Shown in pieces: positions 29,404 through 44,825 of a stretch of DNA of 64,000 bases. Under the pieces are notes generated by a model. It searched no databases and was not told the DNA's origin. It saw only the letters and a list, made by a program, of their open reading frames with translations. Origin of the DNA: Unio delphinus (taxonomy: Eukaryota; Mollusca; Bivalvia; Unionida; Unionidae); contig JAQISU010000132.1 in NCBI GenBank assembly GCA_029339505.1, positions 4,145,501 to 4,209,500 of the forward strand, given 5' to 3'. The translations under genes and the position numbers were made by a program. Every line of letters begins with the position of its first letter. The stretch's first letter is position 1.

Positions 29404-30565
29404 TAATATTTCACACATAAGACAAATAAATTTGTCACTTCATCATTATGGATCTTGTTTTTCTGATTTATAGGACAATACTTTTGTTGAAATGACCACG
29501 TTTGCTTTAACGTGCCTTGGCTGTCACCTTTACACTTAACTTATACAATAGTGTAACTGTATTCAGAAATGATCAAGTAAACTGAAGATCTTCATAATTA
29601 TGGGTTTGGTTTCTGTATGTACAGTACATAGGAGTAACTATCGGGGACAAAACCTATAGTTGTATGACAATAAGCATCATTATCAATATTTACATGGATT
29701 TTGTCTACTATCTAACACTGAATGTCTAATGCAATATATTTTACTTCCAAACGTAATACAGATAATTTAAAACACTTTTGCAACTTTAATAGTGACTTAG
29801 AACATTTTAGTTATAAATGTGTTCGTAACACAAACTATCAGCACATGACCAAACATATGGAATTATAATCCAATTCCAGCGGTGGTCCAAATTATTAGAC
29901 ATATATTATGGTGTTTATAAATCAATGTAATTAGTATGTAGTCCCTTAACTCTATTATTAACAAAGATCAGTCGTACTTAATAGCTATGCGCAACATGTT
30001 GTTATAGAGAAATAACAACACACAATTACAATTACATATATGAAACCAATTTCAAGAAATTATCACCCTGAGTCCACAATGTTTCCTTGCAACACAATTT
30101 ATTTTCATTTTGTCTTTGCAATGGCTTAATTAGAACAAGTATACGTCTTCACCCCCGGGCATGTATTACAGGAATCTAATGAATTTATTGCATTAAGTTC
30201 ATGTATATAAAACATATTTTCTTCAATAAGAATTTATTATATTAACAACTATTGTTGTGTCTGTTATGATGGGGATACTGTGCCTATTATTGCATTATTG
30301 TTTCCAGGCTCTAAAATATCATTTATAACAGTTGTAATTAAAATTATTCAATATCATTTTAGTGGGTATATTTTACTCCAGCATTTGTACAGTTTCCAAA
30401 AGGTTGACGATCTATAGGTTAATTATTAAAACGTCTACTGCCAACTCTACATAGGGTGAATTTTGTGTCGTAGTATTCAATTGTTTTGTCGGCTGAAATA
30501 TCCCAAATTTGCCAAGTTTAAAATATTTTGAAGATAAAGCACTTTTTTCCTTTTAGGTCTTACTC
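29404..30565. other. Host AT-rich DNA, nothing recognised
   Basis: No gene-like frame, tRNA or transposon part was seen. Confidence 0.5.
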
Positions 30566-30703
30566 ATAAATAAATTTATTTATTTATTTATTTTTTTTTA
30601 TTTTTATTTATTTGTTTGTTTGTTTGTTTGTTCGTTCGTTCGTTCGTTAGTTTGTTTGCTTGATTGTTTCTTTGTTTATTTATTTATTTATTCATTCATT
30701 CAT

Positions 30704-30746
<43 letters not shown>

Positions 30747-30782
30747 TGTGTGTCTTGTGTATGTGAGTGTGTTTGTGTGTGC
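30566..30782. repeat. Interrupted tetranucleotide repeats (TTTA, TTTG, TTCG)
   Basis: TTTA-type repeats at 30,570-30,605, then GTTT and GTTC steps to about 30,660, then a long TTTA tract to about 30,745. A short TGTG tract follows. Confidence 0.9.
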
Positions 30783-31385
30783 ATTTCATTTTTTTTTACT
30801 AAAGCCTATTTACTGATTCAAAAAAGATTTAATGTTTTAATAATATAATGTTAAAATCATAATCAAACAAACAAGTAATGTTTTATCAAACGTCTGGTTT
30901 CAGATATCCATTTGTTACACTACAGAGGTACTGTTATAATACCTTGTATCATCAACAGCCGGGTTCCGAATTCTCATTCTGACAGTGATCGCCACCTTTC
31001 TTTCTTTTTCCCTTATGTAGTAATTGATTTTCTTGTTAAATGCACGGCAGATATACACCTGTCTAGTGGCAATGATTGGGTGTTAGATATTGCGAAACAC
31101 AACAGTAAACCACCACAAATTATTGTATCTTCAACATGCATATGGCTACTTGACCCAGAATGATATGCGCATGGTGTAATTGTCAAGCATTACTCCGTCT
31201 CACATGTGTAATCAAAATTAAATACAGAATGCTGACGTTCTTTACTGCGTATAAATTCAACTGTAAAGAAGAAAGCCTAATGCAATGGATCTTTACTGGA
31301 ATTATGATCTAAAAGTTGTATTTTCCTTTTAGAAAATTGCGTCATCATGAGCATAACCTAAAACCATACGTATACACACCCAATC
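30783..31385. other. Host intergenic DNA, nothing recognised
   Basis: An 83-codon + frame (30,912-31,163) has no recognisable motif. Nothing else was seen. Confidence 0.5.
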
Positions 31386-31952
31386 ACCCTCCTACAATAT
31401 ACAACATACGCCCGTTGCCTTGTCAATTATACCTTTCTCACACGTTACTTGATGTTGGGAATACGATATACAACATGCGCCCGTTTGCCTTTTCAGTGAT
31501 ACCTTTCTCACACGTTACTTGATGTTGGGAATACGATATACAACATACGCCCGTTTGTCATGTCAATGATACCTTTCTCACACGTTACTTGATGTTGGGA
31601 ATACGATATACAACATACGCCCGTTTGTCATGTCAATGATACCTTTCTCACACGTTACTTGATGTTGGGAATACGATATACAACATACGCCCGTTTGCCT
31701 TGTCAATGATACCTTTCTCACACGTTACTTGATGTTGGGAATATAATATACAACATACGCCCGTTTGTCATGTCAGTGATACCTTTCTCACACGTTACTT
31801 GATGTTGGGAATACGATATACATCATACGCCCGTTTGTCATGTTAATGATAACTTTCTCACACGTTACTTGATGTTGGGAATACGATATACATCATACGC
31901 CCATTTGCCTTGTCAGTGATACCTTTCTCACACGTTACTTGATGTTGGGAAT
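31386..31952. repeat. 70-bp minisatellite, about eight copies
   Basis: A unit starting GATATACAACATACGCCCGT and ending TTGATGTTGGGAATAC repeats with an exact 70-bp period from 31,395 to 31,952. Copies differ by a few substitutions (TTGTCATGTC against TTGCCTTGTC). Confidence 0.96.
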
Positions 31953-32614
<662 letters not shown>

Positions 32615-32999
32615 AAATTATCCTCATTTGTATTAAATTCAAGTTTTATCTAATGTGACATAAAAACCAAAATTAATAAATTGAAAGAAATTCGTTTTTA
32701 ATCATGTTTTATGGAACGTTTCTTGCCATCAATAGTGTTCATTTAAATAATCATTAATTAAAATTAAATCCATCCAAGTGACACAAAAGTGTGCTGATGT
32801 TAAAGATTTTCAAAATAACATGATACAATTATCATCAATTGATTTTCTGTTATGTTATCTGGAAGGCATCAATACGTTATTGTCTGACTTAGCGTGATAA
32901 AAGCTTGCCTCCTTGGTTATAAATGCTAATATTGCCTTCACATAATTGTATGGAAGAAAAGTTGTTATGAGCTCGATTGTCATTTATTCTCTCACTAGC

Positions 33000-34180
33000 A
33001 AGTTTGTTTGAATTTTAACGGCGCACCAGCACTTTTAGGCTATTTAGCGCCATACAATAGGTTAGATGTTTAAAAATAAGAAAGGTTTAACATCGACCAG
33101 CGATATAAAAAAACATAATAGTTAAATATAAAGTGATAAGATGTTGGTAACAGGAAAATATGAAGCTTCCCAATCAACGGGAGATGTAAATGGTGTATGT
33201 TGATGATAAGAAATGGAAGTAGGAGGTGGTATTTGCATTAGATAAAACATTTTTAGGTGATGGCATACAAGTTATAGTTTAAAATAGAGATTTACTTCCT
33301 TTAGGAAATCTAAAATACAAGTGATTTGTATAGTATCAAAAAGTTCCTCCATGTCATGTACATTATAATATTTAGCACGCGTAGGTTGCAGGTCGGAACA
33401 CTCGGTCATAAAGTGTTTAACATTGAATGCAAGAAACACACTCTGGTGGGTCTTCACCTTATAGTATGTGGGAGTGGGCAATGTATGTATGACCGATTCT
33501 GATTCTTGCAATGACAATCTCCATCCTACGGATAGTTCTGTCAGAAGGAGTCCATTCTCTCAGGGTTGGTTTGATGGCATGAAGTTTGTTATTGACTGCA
33601 TCATTCCATGACGCCTGCCACTTCTGAAGTAGATACTTTTTGATACAAGGTTAAAAATCAGTAAACGGTAATTTAAAATCCGATGGTTCTTGGGATAGAG
33701 CCATCTTGACAGCCCGGTCAGCTTCTTCATGACCTCTAATACCAATATGGCTAGGTAGCCAACAGTATACTATATTATAGGAGGTACTAAGCTCAGAGTT
33801 CATGATGAGAATATTGACTAACAATGGATTATCCAGTTTTCTTTTGTGAAGCGACTGAAGCACTGATAGTGAGTCACAGAAGATAATGCTATTTAAAATG
33901 TGTTTTTGTTCGACAAATTTCAGAGTAAGGTCTATTGATCTGATTTCCGCTGAAAATATGGACGCATCGTTTGGCAAGCGCACTTTGGTTATGTGCTTGC
34001 CACTAACAAAGGCTGCAGCAGCCTTTTCATCAACTTTTGATCGATCAGTAAAAATTTTTGTGTAGTTTTTAAAATCGTTGAGGAGTTCATGATAAGAGTT
34101 TTGGAAAATGGCAGGGTTTGTCTATGATTTTTCCCCATCGTGCAATGTAAAAATCATTTTGGGTTGCTTTTGGTTACTCT
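33000..34180 (-). pseudogene. 3' end of a non-LTR retrotransposon with RNase H domain, frameshifted
   Basis: On the minus strand an RNase H domain lies at about 33,650-34,060. It shows the acidic residues in FTDRSKVD, IFSAEI, FCDSLSVLQSL and GHEEAD, with PSHIGIRGH before the last. After a frame change the C-terminal tail follows: NNKLHAIKPT (33,565-33,600), REWTPSDRTIRRMEIVIAR (33,500-33,560), and HFMTECSDL with ILDFLKEV (33,272-33,420). This is the end of a Jockey/I-like open reading frame, with RNase H behind the reverse transcriptase. The expected Gly in the first motif (TDGS) is Arg here. A non-coding tail with GGTGCGCCGTTAAAATTC (minus strand) runs to about 33,000. The reverse transcriptase itself is missing, as usual for 5'-truncated copies. 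Confidence 0.85.
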
Positions 34181-34380
34181 CACTAGCAATAAAATGTAAA
34201 TAACGACCTGAACTGGTCCGAATGTGTTGACTACTATTGCGGAGTTTACTTTCAAAATATTATTTTGGGAGAAGAACGCATATACATTTCTCATCGTCAG
34301 CCGGCGCATGGTCGTTTATGCATTTTATCTGTTAGTGGCTTTTCAAAAATAAAACCTTAGAGAATCGAAAGAAAGCAATC

Positions 34381-37300
34381 GAAATCTTTCATCTAACTGT
34401 AAAGACTAAATGACAGTTGGATTCAATAAGAATCTTTCATCTAACTGTAACGGCTAAATGAGTGTTGGATTCAATTAGAATCTTTCATATAACTGTAAAG
34501 GCTAAATGAATGTTGGATTCAATTAGAATCTTTCATCTAACTGTAAAGGCTAAATTAATGTTGGATTCAATTAGAATCTTTCATCTAACTGTAAAGGCTA
34601 AATGAATGTTGGATTCAATTAGAATCTTTCATCTAACTGTAAAGGCTAAATGAATGTTGGATTCAATTGAAATCTTTCATCTAACTGTAAAGGCTAAATG
34701 AATGTTGGATTCAATTAGAATCTTTCATCTAACTGTAAGGATAAATGAGTGTTGGATTCAATTAGAATCTTTCGTCTAACTGTAAAGGCTAAATGAATGT
34801 TGGATTCAATTAGAATCTTTCATCCAACTGTAAAGGCTAAATGAATGTTGGATTCAACTGAAATCTTTCATCTAACTGTAAAGGCTAAATGAATGTTGGA
34901 TTCAATTGGAATCTTTCATCTAACTGTAAAGGCTAAATGAATGTTGGATTCAATTAGAATCTTTCATCTAACTGTAAAGGCGAAATGAATGTTGGATTCA
35001 ATTAGAATCTTTCATCTAACTGTAAAGGCTAAATGAATGTTGGATTCAATTAGAATCTTTCATCTAACTGTAAAGGCTAAATGAATGTTGGATTCAATTG
35101 GAATCTTTCATCTTACTGTAAAGGCTAAATGAATGTTGGATTCAATTAGAATCTTTCATCAAACTGTAAAGGCTAAATGAATGTTGGATTCAATTAGAAT
35201 CTTTCATCTAACTGTAAAGGTTAAATGAATGTTGGATTCAGTTGAAAACTTTCATCTAACTGTAAAAGCTAAATGAATGTTGGATTCAATTAGAATCTTT
35301 CATCTAACTGTAAAGGCTAAATGAATGTTGGATTCAATTGGAATCTTTCATCTAACTGTAAAGGCTAAATGAATGTTGGATTCAATTAGAATCTTTCATC
35401 TAACTGTAAAGGCTAAATGAATGTTGGATTCAATTAGAATCTTTCATCTAACTGTAAAGGCTAAATGAATGTTGGATTCAATTAGAATCTTTCATCTAAC
35501 TGTAAAGGCTAAATGAATGTTGGATTCAATTAGAATCTTTCATCTAACTGTAAAGGCTAAATGAATGTTGGATTCAATTAGAATCTTTCATCTAACTGTA
35601 AAGGCTAAATGAATGTTGGATTCAATTAGAATCTTTCATCTAACTGTAAAGGCTAAATGAATGTTGGATTCAATTGGAATCTTTCATCTTACTGTAAAGG
35701 CTAAATGAATGTTGGATTCAATTAGAATCTTTCATCTAACTGTAAAAGCTAAATGAATGTTGGATTAAATTAGAATCTTTCATCTAACTGTAAAGGCTAA
35801 ATGAATGTTGGATTCAATTGAAATCTTTCATTTAACTGTAAAGGCTAAATGAATGTTGGATTCAATTGAAATCTTTCATCTAACTGTATGGGTAAATGAA
35901 TGTTGGATTCAATTAGAATCTTTCATCTAACTGTAAAGGCTAAATGAATGTTGGATTCAATTAGAATCTTTCATCTAACTGTAAAGGTTGAATGAATGTT
36001 GGATTAAATTAGAATCTTTCATCTAACTGTAAAGGCTAAATGAATGTTGGATTAAATTAGAATCTTTCATCTAACTGTAAAGGCTAAATGGATGTTGGAT
36101 TCAATTGAAATCTTTCATCTAACTGTAAAGGCTAAATGAATGTTGGATTCAATTAGAATCTTTCATCTAACTGTAAAGGCTAAATGAATGTTGGATTCAA
36201 TTAGAATCTTTCATCCAGCTGTAAAGGCTAAATGAATGTTGGATTCAATTAGAATGTTTCATCTAACTGTAAAGGCTAAATGAATGTTGGATTCAATTGA
36301 AATCTTTCATCTAACTGTAAAGGCTAAATGAATGTAGGATTCAATTAGAATCTTTCATCTAACTGTAAAGGCTAAATGAATGTTGGATTCAATTAGAATC
36401 TTTCATCTAACTGTAAAGGTTAAATGAATGTTGGATTCAATTAGAATCTTTCATCTAACTGTAAAGGCTAAATGAATGTTGGATTCAATTAGAATCTTTC
36501 ATCTAACTGTAAAGGCTAAATGAATGTTGGATTCAATTAGAATCTTTCATCTAACTGTAAAGGCTAAATGAATGTTTGATTCAATTGAAATCTTTCATTT
36601 AACTGTAAAGGCTAAATGAATGTTGGATTCAATTGAAATCTTTCATCTAACTGTAAAGGCTAAATGAATGTTGGATTCAATTAGAATCTTTCATCTAACT
36701 GTAAAGGCTAAATGAATGTTGGATTCAATTAGAATCTTTCATCTAACTGTAAAGGCTAAATGAATGTTGGATTCAATTAGAATCTTTCATCTAACTGTAA
36801 AGGTTAAATGAATGTTGGATTCAGTTGAAATCTTTCATCTAACTGTAAAGGCTAAATGAATGTTGGATTCAATTAGAATCTTTCATCTAACTGTAAAGGC
36901 TAAATGAATGTTGGATTCAATTGGAATCTTTCATCTAACTGTAAAGGCTAAATGAATGTTGGATTCAATTAGAATCTTTCATCTAACTGTAAAGGCTAAA
37001 TGAATGTTGGATTCAATTAGAATCTTTCATCTAACTGTAAAGGTTGAATGAATGTTGGATTAAATTAGAATCTTTCATCTAACTGTAAAGGCTAAATGAA
37101 TGTTGGATTAAATTAGAATCTTTCATCTAACTGTAAAGGCTAAATGAATGTTGGATTCAATTAGAATCTTTCATCTAACTGTAAAGGCTAAATGAATGTT
37201 GGATTCAATTAGAATCTTTCATCCAGCTGTAAAGGCTAAATGAATGTTGGATTCAATTAGAATGTTTCATCTAACTGTAAAGGCTAAATGAATGTTGGAT

Positions 37301-40300
37301 TCAATTGAAATCTTTCATCTAACTGTAAAGGCTAAATGAATCTTGGATTTAATTGGAATCTTTCATCTTAATGTAAAGGCTAAATGAATGTAGGATTCAA
37401 TTAGAATCTTTCATCTAACTGTAAAGGCAAAATGAATGTTGGATTCAATTAGAATCTTTCATCTAACTGTAAAGGTTAAATAAATGTTGGATTCAATTAG
37501 AATCTTTCATCTAACTGTAAAGGCTAAATGAATGTTGGATTCAATTAGAATCTTTCATCTAACTGTAAAGGCTAAATGAATGTTGGATTCAATTAGAATC
37601 TTTCATCTAACTGTAAAGGCTAAATGAATGTTGGATTCAATTAGAATCTTTCATCCAACTGTAAAGGCTAAATGAATGTTGGATTCAACTGAAATCTTTC
37701 ATCTAACTGTAAAGGCTAAATGAATGTTGGATTCAATTGGAATCTTTCATCTAACTGTAAAGGCTAAATGAATGTTGGATTCAATTAGAATCTTTCATCT
37801 AACTGTAAAGGCGAAATGAATGTTGGATTCAATTAGAATCTTTCATCTAACTGTAAAGGCTAAATGAATGTTGGATTCAATTAGAATCTTTCATCTAACT
37901 GTAAAGGCTAAATGAATGTTGGATTCAATTGGAATCTTTCATCTTACTGTAAAGGCTAAATGAATGTTGGATTCAATTAGAATCTTTCATCTAACTGTAA
38001 AGGCTAAATGAATGTTGGATTCAATTAGAATCTTTCATCTAACTGTAAAGGTTAAATGAATGTTGGATTCAGTTGAAAACTTTCATCTAACTGTAAAAGC
38101 TAAATGAATGTTGGATTCAATTAGAATCTTTCATCTAACTGTAAAGGCTAAATGAATGTTGGATTCAATTGGAATCTTTCATCTAACTGTAAAGGCTAAA
38201 TGAATGTTGGATTCAATTAGAATCTTTCATCTAACTGTAAAGGCTAAATGAATGTTGGATTCAATTAGAATCTTTCATCTAACTGTAAAGGCTAAATGAA
38301 TGTTGGATTCAATTAGAATCTTTCATCTAACTGTAAAGGCTAAATGAATGTTGGATTCAATTAGAATCTTTCATCTAACTGTAAAGGCTAAATGAATGTT
38401 GGATTCAATTAGAATCTTTCATCTAACTGTAAAGGCTAAATGAATGTTGGATTCAATTAGAATCTTTCATCTAACTGTAAAGGCTAAATGAATGTTGGAT
38501 TCAATTGGAATCTTTCATCTTACTGTAAAGGCTAAATGAATGTTGGATTCAATTAGAATCTTTCATCTAACTGTAAAAGCTAAATGACTGTTGGATTAAA
38601 TTAGAATCTTTCATCTAACTGTAAAGGCTAAATGAATGTTGGATTCAATTGAAATCTTTCATTTAACTGTAAAGGCTAAATGAATGTTGGATTCAATTGA
38701 AATCTTTCATCTAACTGTATGGGTAAATGAATGTTGGATTCAATTAGAATCTTTCATCTAACTGTAAAGGCTAAATGAATGTTGGATTCAATTAGAATCT
38801 TTCATCTAACTGTAAAGGCTAAATGAATGTTGGATTCAATTAGAATCTTTCATCCAGCTGTAAAGGCTAAATGAATGTTGGATTCAATTAGAATGTTTCA
38901 TCTAACTGTAAAGGCTAAATGAATGTTGGATTCAATTGAAATCTTTCATCTAACTGTAAAGGCTAAATGAATGTTGGATTCAATTGGAATCTTTCATCTT
39001 ACTGTAAAGGCTAAATGAATGTAGGATTCAATTAGAATCTTTCATCTAACTGTAAAGGCTAAATGAATGTTGGATTCAATTAGAATCTTTCATCTAACTG
39101 TAAAGGTTAAATGAATGTTGGATTCAATTAGAATCTTTCATCTAACTGTAAACGCTAAATGAATGTTGGATTCAATTAGAATCTTTCATCTAACTGTAAA
39201 GGCTAAATGAATGTTGGATTCAATTAGAATCTTTCATCTAACTGTAAAGGCTAAATGAATGTTTGATTCAATTGAAATCTTTCATTTAACTGTAAAGGCT
39301 AAATGAATGTTGGATTCAATTGAAATCTTTCATCTAACTGTAAAGGCTAAATGAATGTTGGATTCAATTAGAATCTTTCATCTAACTGTAAAGGCTAAAT
39401 GAATGTTGGATTCAATTAGAATCTTTCATCTAACTGTAAAGGCTAAATGAATGTTGGATTCAATTAGAATCTTTCATCTAACTGTAAAGGTTAAATGAAT
39501 GTTGGATTCAGTTGAAATCTTTCATCTAACTGTAAAGGCTAAATGAATGTTGGATTCAATTAGAATCTTTCATCTAACTGTAAAGGCTAAATGAATGTTG
39601 GATTCAATTGGAATCTTTCATCTAACTGTAAAGGCTAAATGAATGTTGGATTCAATTAGAATCTTTCATCTAACTGTAAAGGCTAAATGAATGTTGGATT
39701 CAATTAGAATCTTTCATCTAACTGTAAAGGTTGAATGAATGTTGGATTAAATTAGAATCTTTCATCTAACTGTAAAGGCTAAATGAATGTTGGATTAAAT
39801 TAGAATCTTTCATCTAACTGTAAAGGCTAAATGGATGTTGGATTCAATTGAAATCTTTCATCTAACTGTAAAGGCTAAATGAATGTTGGATTCAATTAGA
39901 ATCTTTCATCTAACTGTAAAGGCTAAATGAATGTTGGATTCAATTAGAATCTTTCATCCAGCTGTAAAGGCTAAATGAATGTTGGATTCAATTAGAATCT
40001 TTCATCTAACTGTAAAGGCTAAATGAATGTTGGATTCAATTGAAATCTTTCATCTAACTGTAAAGGCTAAATGAATCTTGGATTTAATTGGAATCTTTCA
40101 TCTTAATGTAAAGGCTAAATGAATGTAGGATTCAATTAGAATCTTTCATCTAACTGTAAAGGCAAAATGAATGTTGGATTCAATTAGAATCTTTCATCTA
40201 ACTGTAAAGGTTAAATGAATGTTGGATTCAATTAGAATCTTTCATCTAACTGTAAAGGCTAAATGAATGTTGGATTCAATTAGAATCTTTCATCTAACTG

Positions 40301-43300
40301 TAAAGGCTAAATGAATGTTGGATTCAATTAGAATCTTTCATCTAACTGTAAAGGTTAAATGAATGTTGGATTCAGTTGAAATCTTTCATCTAACTGTAAA
40401 GGCTAAATGAATATTGGATTCAATTAGAATCTTTCATCTAACTGTAAAGGCTAAATGAATGTTGGATTCAATTGGAATCTTTCATCTAACTGTCAAGGCT
40501 AAATGAATGTTGGATTCAATTAGAATCTTTCATCTAACTGTAAAGGCTAAATGAATGTTGGATTCAATTAGAATCTTTCATCTAACTGTAAAGGTTGAAT
40601 GAATGTTGGATTCAATTAGAATCTTTCATCTAACTGTAAAGGCTAAATGAATGTTGGATTAAATTAGAATCTTTCATCTAACTGTAAAGGCTAAATGGAT
40701 GTTGGATTCAATTGAAATCTTTCATCTAACTGTAAAGGCTAAATGAATGTTGGATTCAATTAGAATCTTTCATCTAACTGTAAAGGCTAAATGAATGTTG
40801 GATTCAATTAGAATCTTTCATCCAGCTGTAAAGACTAAATGAATGTTGGATTCAATTAGAATGTTTCATCTAACTGTAAAGGCTAAATGAATGTTGGATT
40901 CAATTGAAATCTTTCATCTAACTGTAAAGGCTAAATGAATGTTGGATTCAATTAGAATCTTTCATCTTACTGTAAAGGCTAAATGAATGTTGGATTCAAT
41001 TAGAATCTTTCATCTAACTGTAAAAGCTAAATGAATGTTGGATTAAATTAGAATCTTTCATCTAACTGTAAAGGCTAAATGAATGTTGGATTCAATTGAA
41101 ATCTTTCATTTAACTGTAAAGGCTAAATGAATGTTGGATTCAATTGAAATCTTTCATCTAACTGTATGGGTAAATGAATGTTGGATTCAATTAGAATCTT
41201 TCATCTAACTGTAAAGGCTAAATGAATGTTGGATTCAATTAGAATCTTTCATCTAACTGTAAAGGTTGAATGAATGTTGGATTAAATTAGAATCTTTCAT
41301 CTAACTGTAAAGGCTAAATGAATGTTGGATTAAATTAGAATCTTTCATCTAACTGTAAAGGCTAAATGGATGTTGGATTCAATTGAAGTCTTTCATCTAA
41401 CTGTAAAGGTTAAATGAATGTTGGATTGAATTAGAATCTTTCATCTAACTGTAAAGGCTAAATGAATGTTGGATTCAATTAGAATCTTTCATCTAACTGT
41501 AAAGGCTAAATGAATGTTGGATTCAATTAGAATGTTTCATCTAACTGTAAAGGCTAAATGAATGTTGGATTCAATTGAAATCTTTCATCTAACTGTAAAG
41601 GCTAAATGAATGTTGGATTCAATTAGAATCTTTCATCGAACTGTAAAGGCTAAATGAATGTTTGATTCAATTGAAATCTTTCATCTAACTGTAAAGGTTA
41701 AATGAATGTTGGATTCAGTTGAAATCTTTCATCTAACTGTAAAGGCTAAATGAATGTTGGATTCAATTAGAATCTTTCATCTAACTATAAAGGCTAAATG
41801 AATGTTGGATTCAGTTGGAACCTTTCATCTAACTGTAAAGGCTAAATGAATGTTGGATTCAATTAGAATCTTTCATCTTACTGTAAAGGCTAAATGAATG
41901 TTGGATTCAATTAGAATCTTTCATCTAACTGTAAAGGTTGAATGAATGTTGGATTAAATTAGAATCTTTCATCTAACTGTAAAGGCTAAATGAATGTTGG
42001 ATTAAATTAGAATCTTTCATCTAACTGTAAAGGCTAAATGAATGTTGGATTCAATTGAAATCTTTCATCTAACTGTAAAGGCTAAATGAATGTAGGATTC
42101 AATTAGAATCTTTCATCTAACTGTAAAGGCTAAATGAATGTTGGATTCAATTAGAATCTTTCATCCAGCTGTAAAGGCTAAATGAATGTTGGATTCAGTT
42201 GAAATCTTTCATCTAACTGTAAAGGCTAAATGAATGTTGGATTCAATTAGAATCTTTCATCTAACTGTAAAGGCTAAATGAATGTTGGATTCAATTAGAA
42301 TCTTTCATCTAACTGTAAAGGTTAAATGAATGTTGGATTCAGTTGAAATCTTTCATCTAACTGTAAAGGCTAAATGAATGTTGGATTCAATTAGAATCTT
42401 TCATCTAACTGTAAAGGTTAAATGAATGTTGGATTCAGTTGAAATCTTTCATCTAACTGTAAAGGCTAAATGAATGTTGGATTCAATTAGAATCTTTCAT
42501 CTAACTGTAAAGGTTAAATGAATGTTGGATTCAGTTGAAATCTTTCATCTAACTGTAAAGGCTAAATGAATGTTGGATTCAATTAGAATCTTTCATCTAA
42601 CTGTAAAGGCTAAATGAATGTTGGATTCAATTAGAATCTTTCATCTAACTGTAAAGGCTAAATGAATGTTGGATTCAATTAGAATGTTTCATCTAACTGT
42701 AAAGGCTAAATGAATGTTGGATTCAATTGAAATCTTTCATCTAACTGTAAAGGCTAAATGAATGTTGGATTCAATTGGAATCTTTGATCTTACTGTAAAG
42801 GCTAAATCAATGTAGGATTCAATTAGAATCTTTCATCCAGCTGTAAAGGCTAAATGAATGTTGGATTCGATTAGAATGTTTCATCTAACTGTAAAGGCTA
42901 AATGAATGTTTGATTCAATTGAAATCTTTCATTTAACTGTAAAGGCTAAATGAATGTTGGATTCAATTGAAATCTTTCATCAAACTGTAAAGGCTAAATG
43001 AATGTTGGATTCAATTAGAATCTTTCATCTAACTGTAAAGGCTAAATGAATGTTGGATTCAATTGAAATCTTTCCTCTAACTGTAAGGGTAAATGAATGT
43101 TGGATTCAATTAGAATCTTTCATCTAACTGTAAAGGCTAAATGAATGTTGGATTCAATTGGAATCTTTCATCTTACTGTAAAGGCTAAAGGAATGTAGGA
43201 TTCAATTAGAATCTTTCATCTAACTGTAAAGGCTAAATGAATGTTGGATTCAATTAGAATCTTTCATCTAACTGTAAAGGCTAAATGAATGCTGGATTCA

Positions 43301-44555
43301 ATTAGAATCTTTCATCTAACTTTAAAGGTTAAATGAATGTTGGATTCAGTTGAAATCTTTCATCTAACTGTAAAGGCTAAATGAATGTTTGATTCAATTA
43401 GAATCTTTCATCTAACTGTAAAGGCTAAATGAATGTTGGATTCAATTGGAATCTTTCATCTAACTGTAAAGGCTAAATGAATGTTGGATTCAATTAGAAT
43501 CTTTCATCTAACTGTAAAGGCTAAATGAATGTTGGATTCAATTAGAATCTTTCATCTAACTGTAAAGGCTAAATGAATGTTGGATTCAATTGAAATCTTT
43601 CATCTAACTGTAAAGGCTAAATGAATGTTGGATTCAATTAGAATCTTTCATCTAACTGTAAAGGCTAAATGAATGTTGGATTCAATTAGAATCTTTCATC
43701 TAACTGTAAAGGTTAAATGAATGTTGGATTCAATTAGAATCTTTCATCTAACTGTAAAGGCTAAATGAATGTTGGATTCAATTGAAATCTTTCATCTAAC
43801 TGTAAAGGCAAAATGAATGTTGGATTCAATTAGAATCTTTCATCTAACTGTAAAGGCTAAATGAATGTTGGATTCAATTAGAATCTTTCATCTAACTGTA
43901 AAGGCTAAATGAATGTTGGATTCAATTAGAATCTTTCATCTAACTGTAAAGGCTAAATGAATGTTGGATTCAATTGAAATCTTTCATCGAACTGTAAAGT
44001 CTAAATGAATGTTGGATTCAATTGGAATCTTTCATCTGACTGTAAAGGCTAAATGAATGTTGGATTCAATTAGAATCTTTCATCTAACTGTAAAGGTTAA
44101 ATGAATGTTGGATTCAATTAGAATCTTTCATCTAACTGTAAAGGCTAAATGAATGTTGGATTCAATTGAAATCTTTCGTCTAACTGTAAAGCCTAAATGA
44201 ATGTTGGATTCAATTAGAATCTTTCATCTAACTGTAAAGGCTAAATGAATGTTGGATTCAATTGAAATCTTTCATCTAACTGTAAAGGCTAAATGAATGT
44301 TGGATTCAATTGAAATCTTTCATCTAACTGTAAAGGCTAAATGAATGTTGGATTCAATTAGAATCTTTCATCTAACTGTAAAGGCTAAATGAATGTTGGA
44401 TTCAATTGAAATCTTTCATCTAGCTGTAAAGGCTAAATGAATGTTGGATTCAATTAGAATCTTTCATCTAACTGCAAGGCTAAATGAATGTTGGATTCAA
44501 TTAGAATATTTCATCTAACTGTAAAGGCTAAATGAATGTTGGATTCAATTAGAAT
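34381..44555. repeat. 48-bp satellite array, about 10.2 kb, with higher-order structure
   Basis: The monomer contains ATCTTTCATCTAACTGTAAA and GGCTAAATGAATGTTGGATT and has a 48-bp period, about 212 copies. Three frequent variants differ at the end (AATTAGA, AATTGAA, AATTGGA). Rare private variants recur at long spacing: GTATGGGTAAATG at about 35,887, 38,717 and 41,165; TCATCCAACTG at 34,821 and 37,652; TCTTGGATTTAATTGG at 37,341 and 40,076. This shows amplification in blocks of about 2.4-2.8 kb (51-59 monomers). It contains no long frame. Confidence 0.97.
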
Positions 44556-44825
44556 AATCGCATCCTAAGAAACGTAGCGATGTAAGTTTTATTTTAGGAA
44601 GGGATATAATACATGTGACTTTACATAAAACAGAAACGAAATGTACATGATCGCTTGTGTATATATTACGATGTGTAGATGGCAGACATTAAATTATTTT
44701 AAATTAGAATGTAGACGTTCTAATGAGTTTAAAATCTAAGACAACCTAGTATAAACAAGTTTATCCATCTCATGTAGGCAGAGAAAGTGACTTATTTGAA
44801 AGAGATGTCAATGTTTATTTGCAAC
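44556..44825. other. Host DNA between two arrays
   Basis: Non-repetitive AT-rich spacer without a gene. Confidence 0.5.

Noticed and set aside
31386..31952. CRISPR-like array
   Set aside because: The 70-bp units are contiguous with no unique spacers, and the DNA is eukaryotic.
34381..44555. Centromere
   Set aside because: A 10 kb satellite alone does not show a centromere. No chromosome context or abundance data are available.
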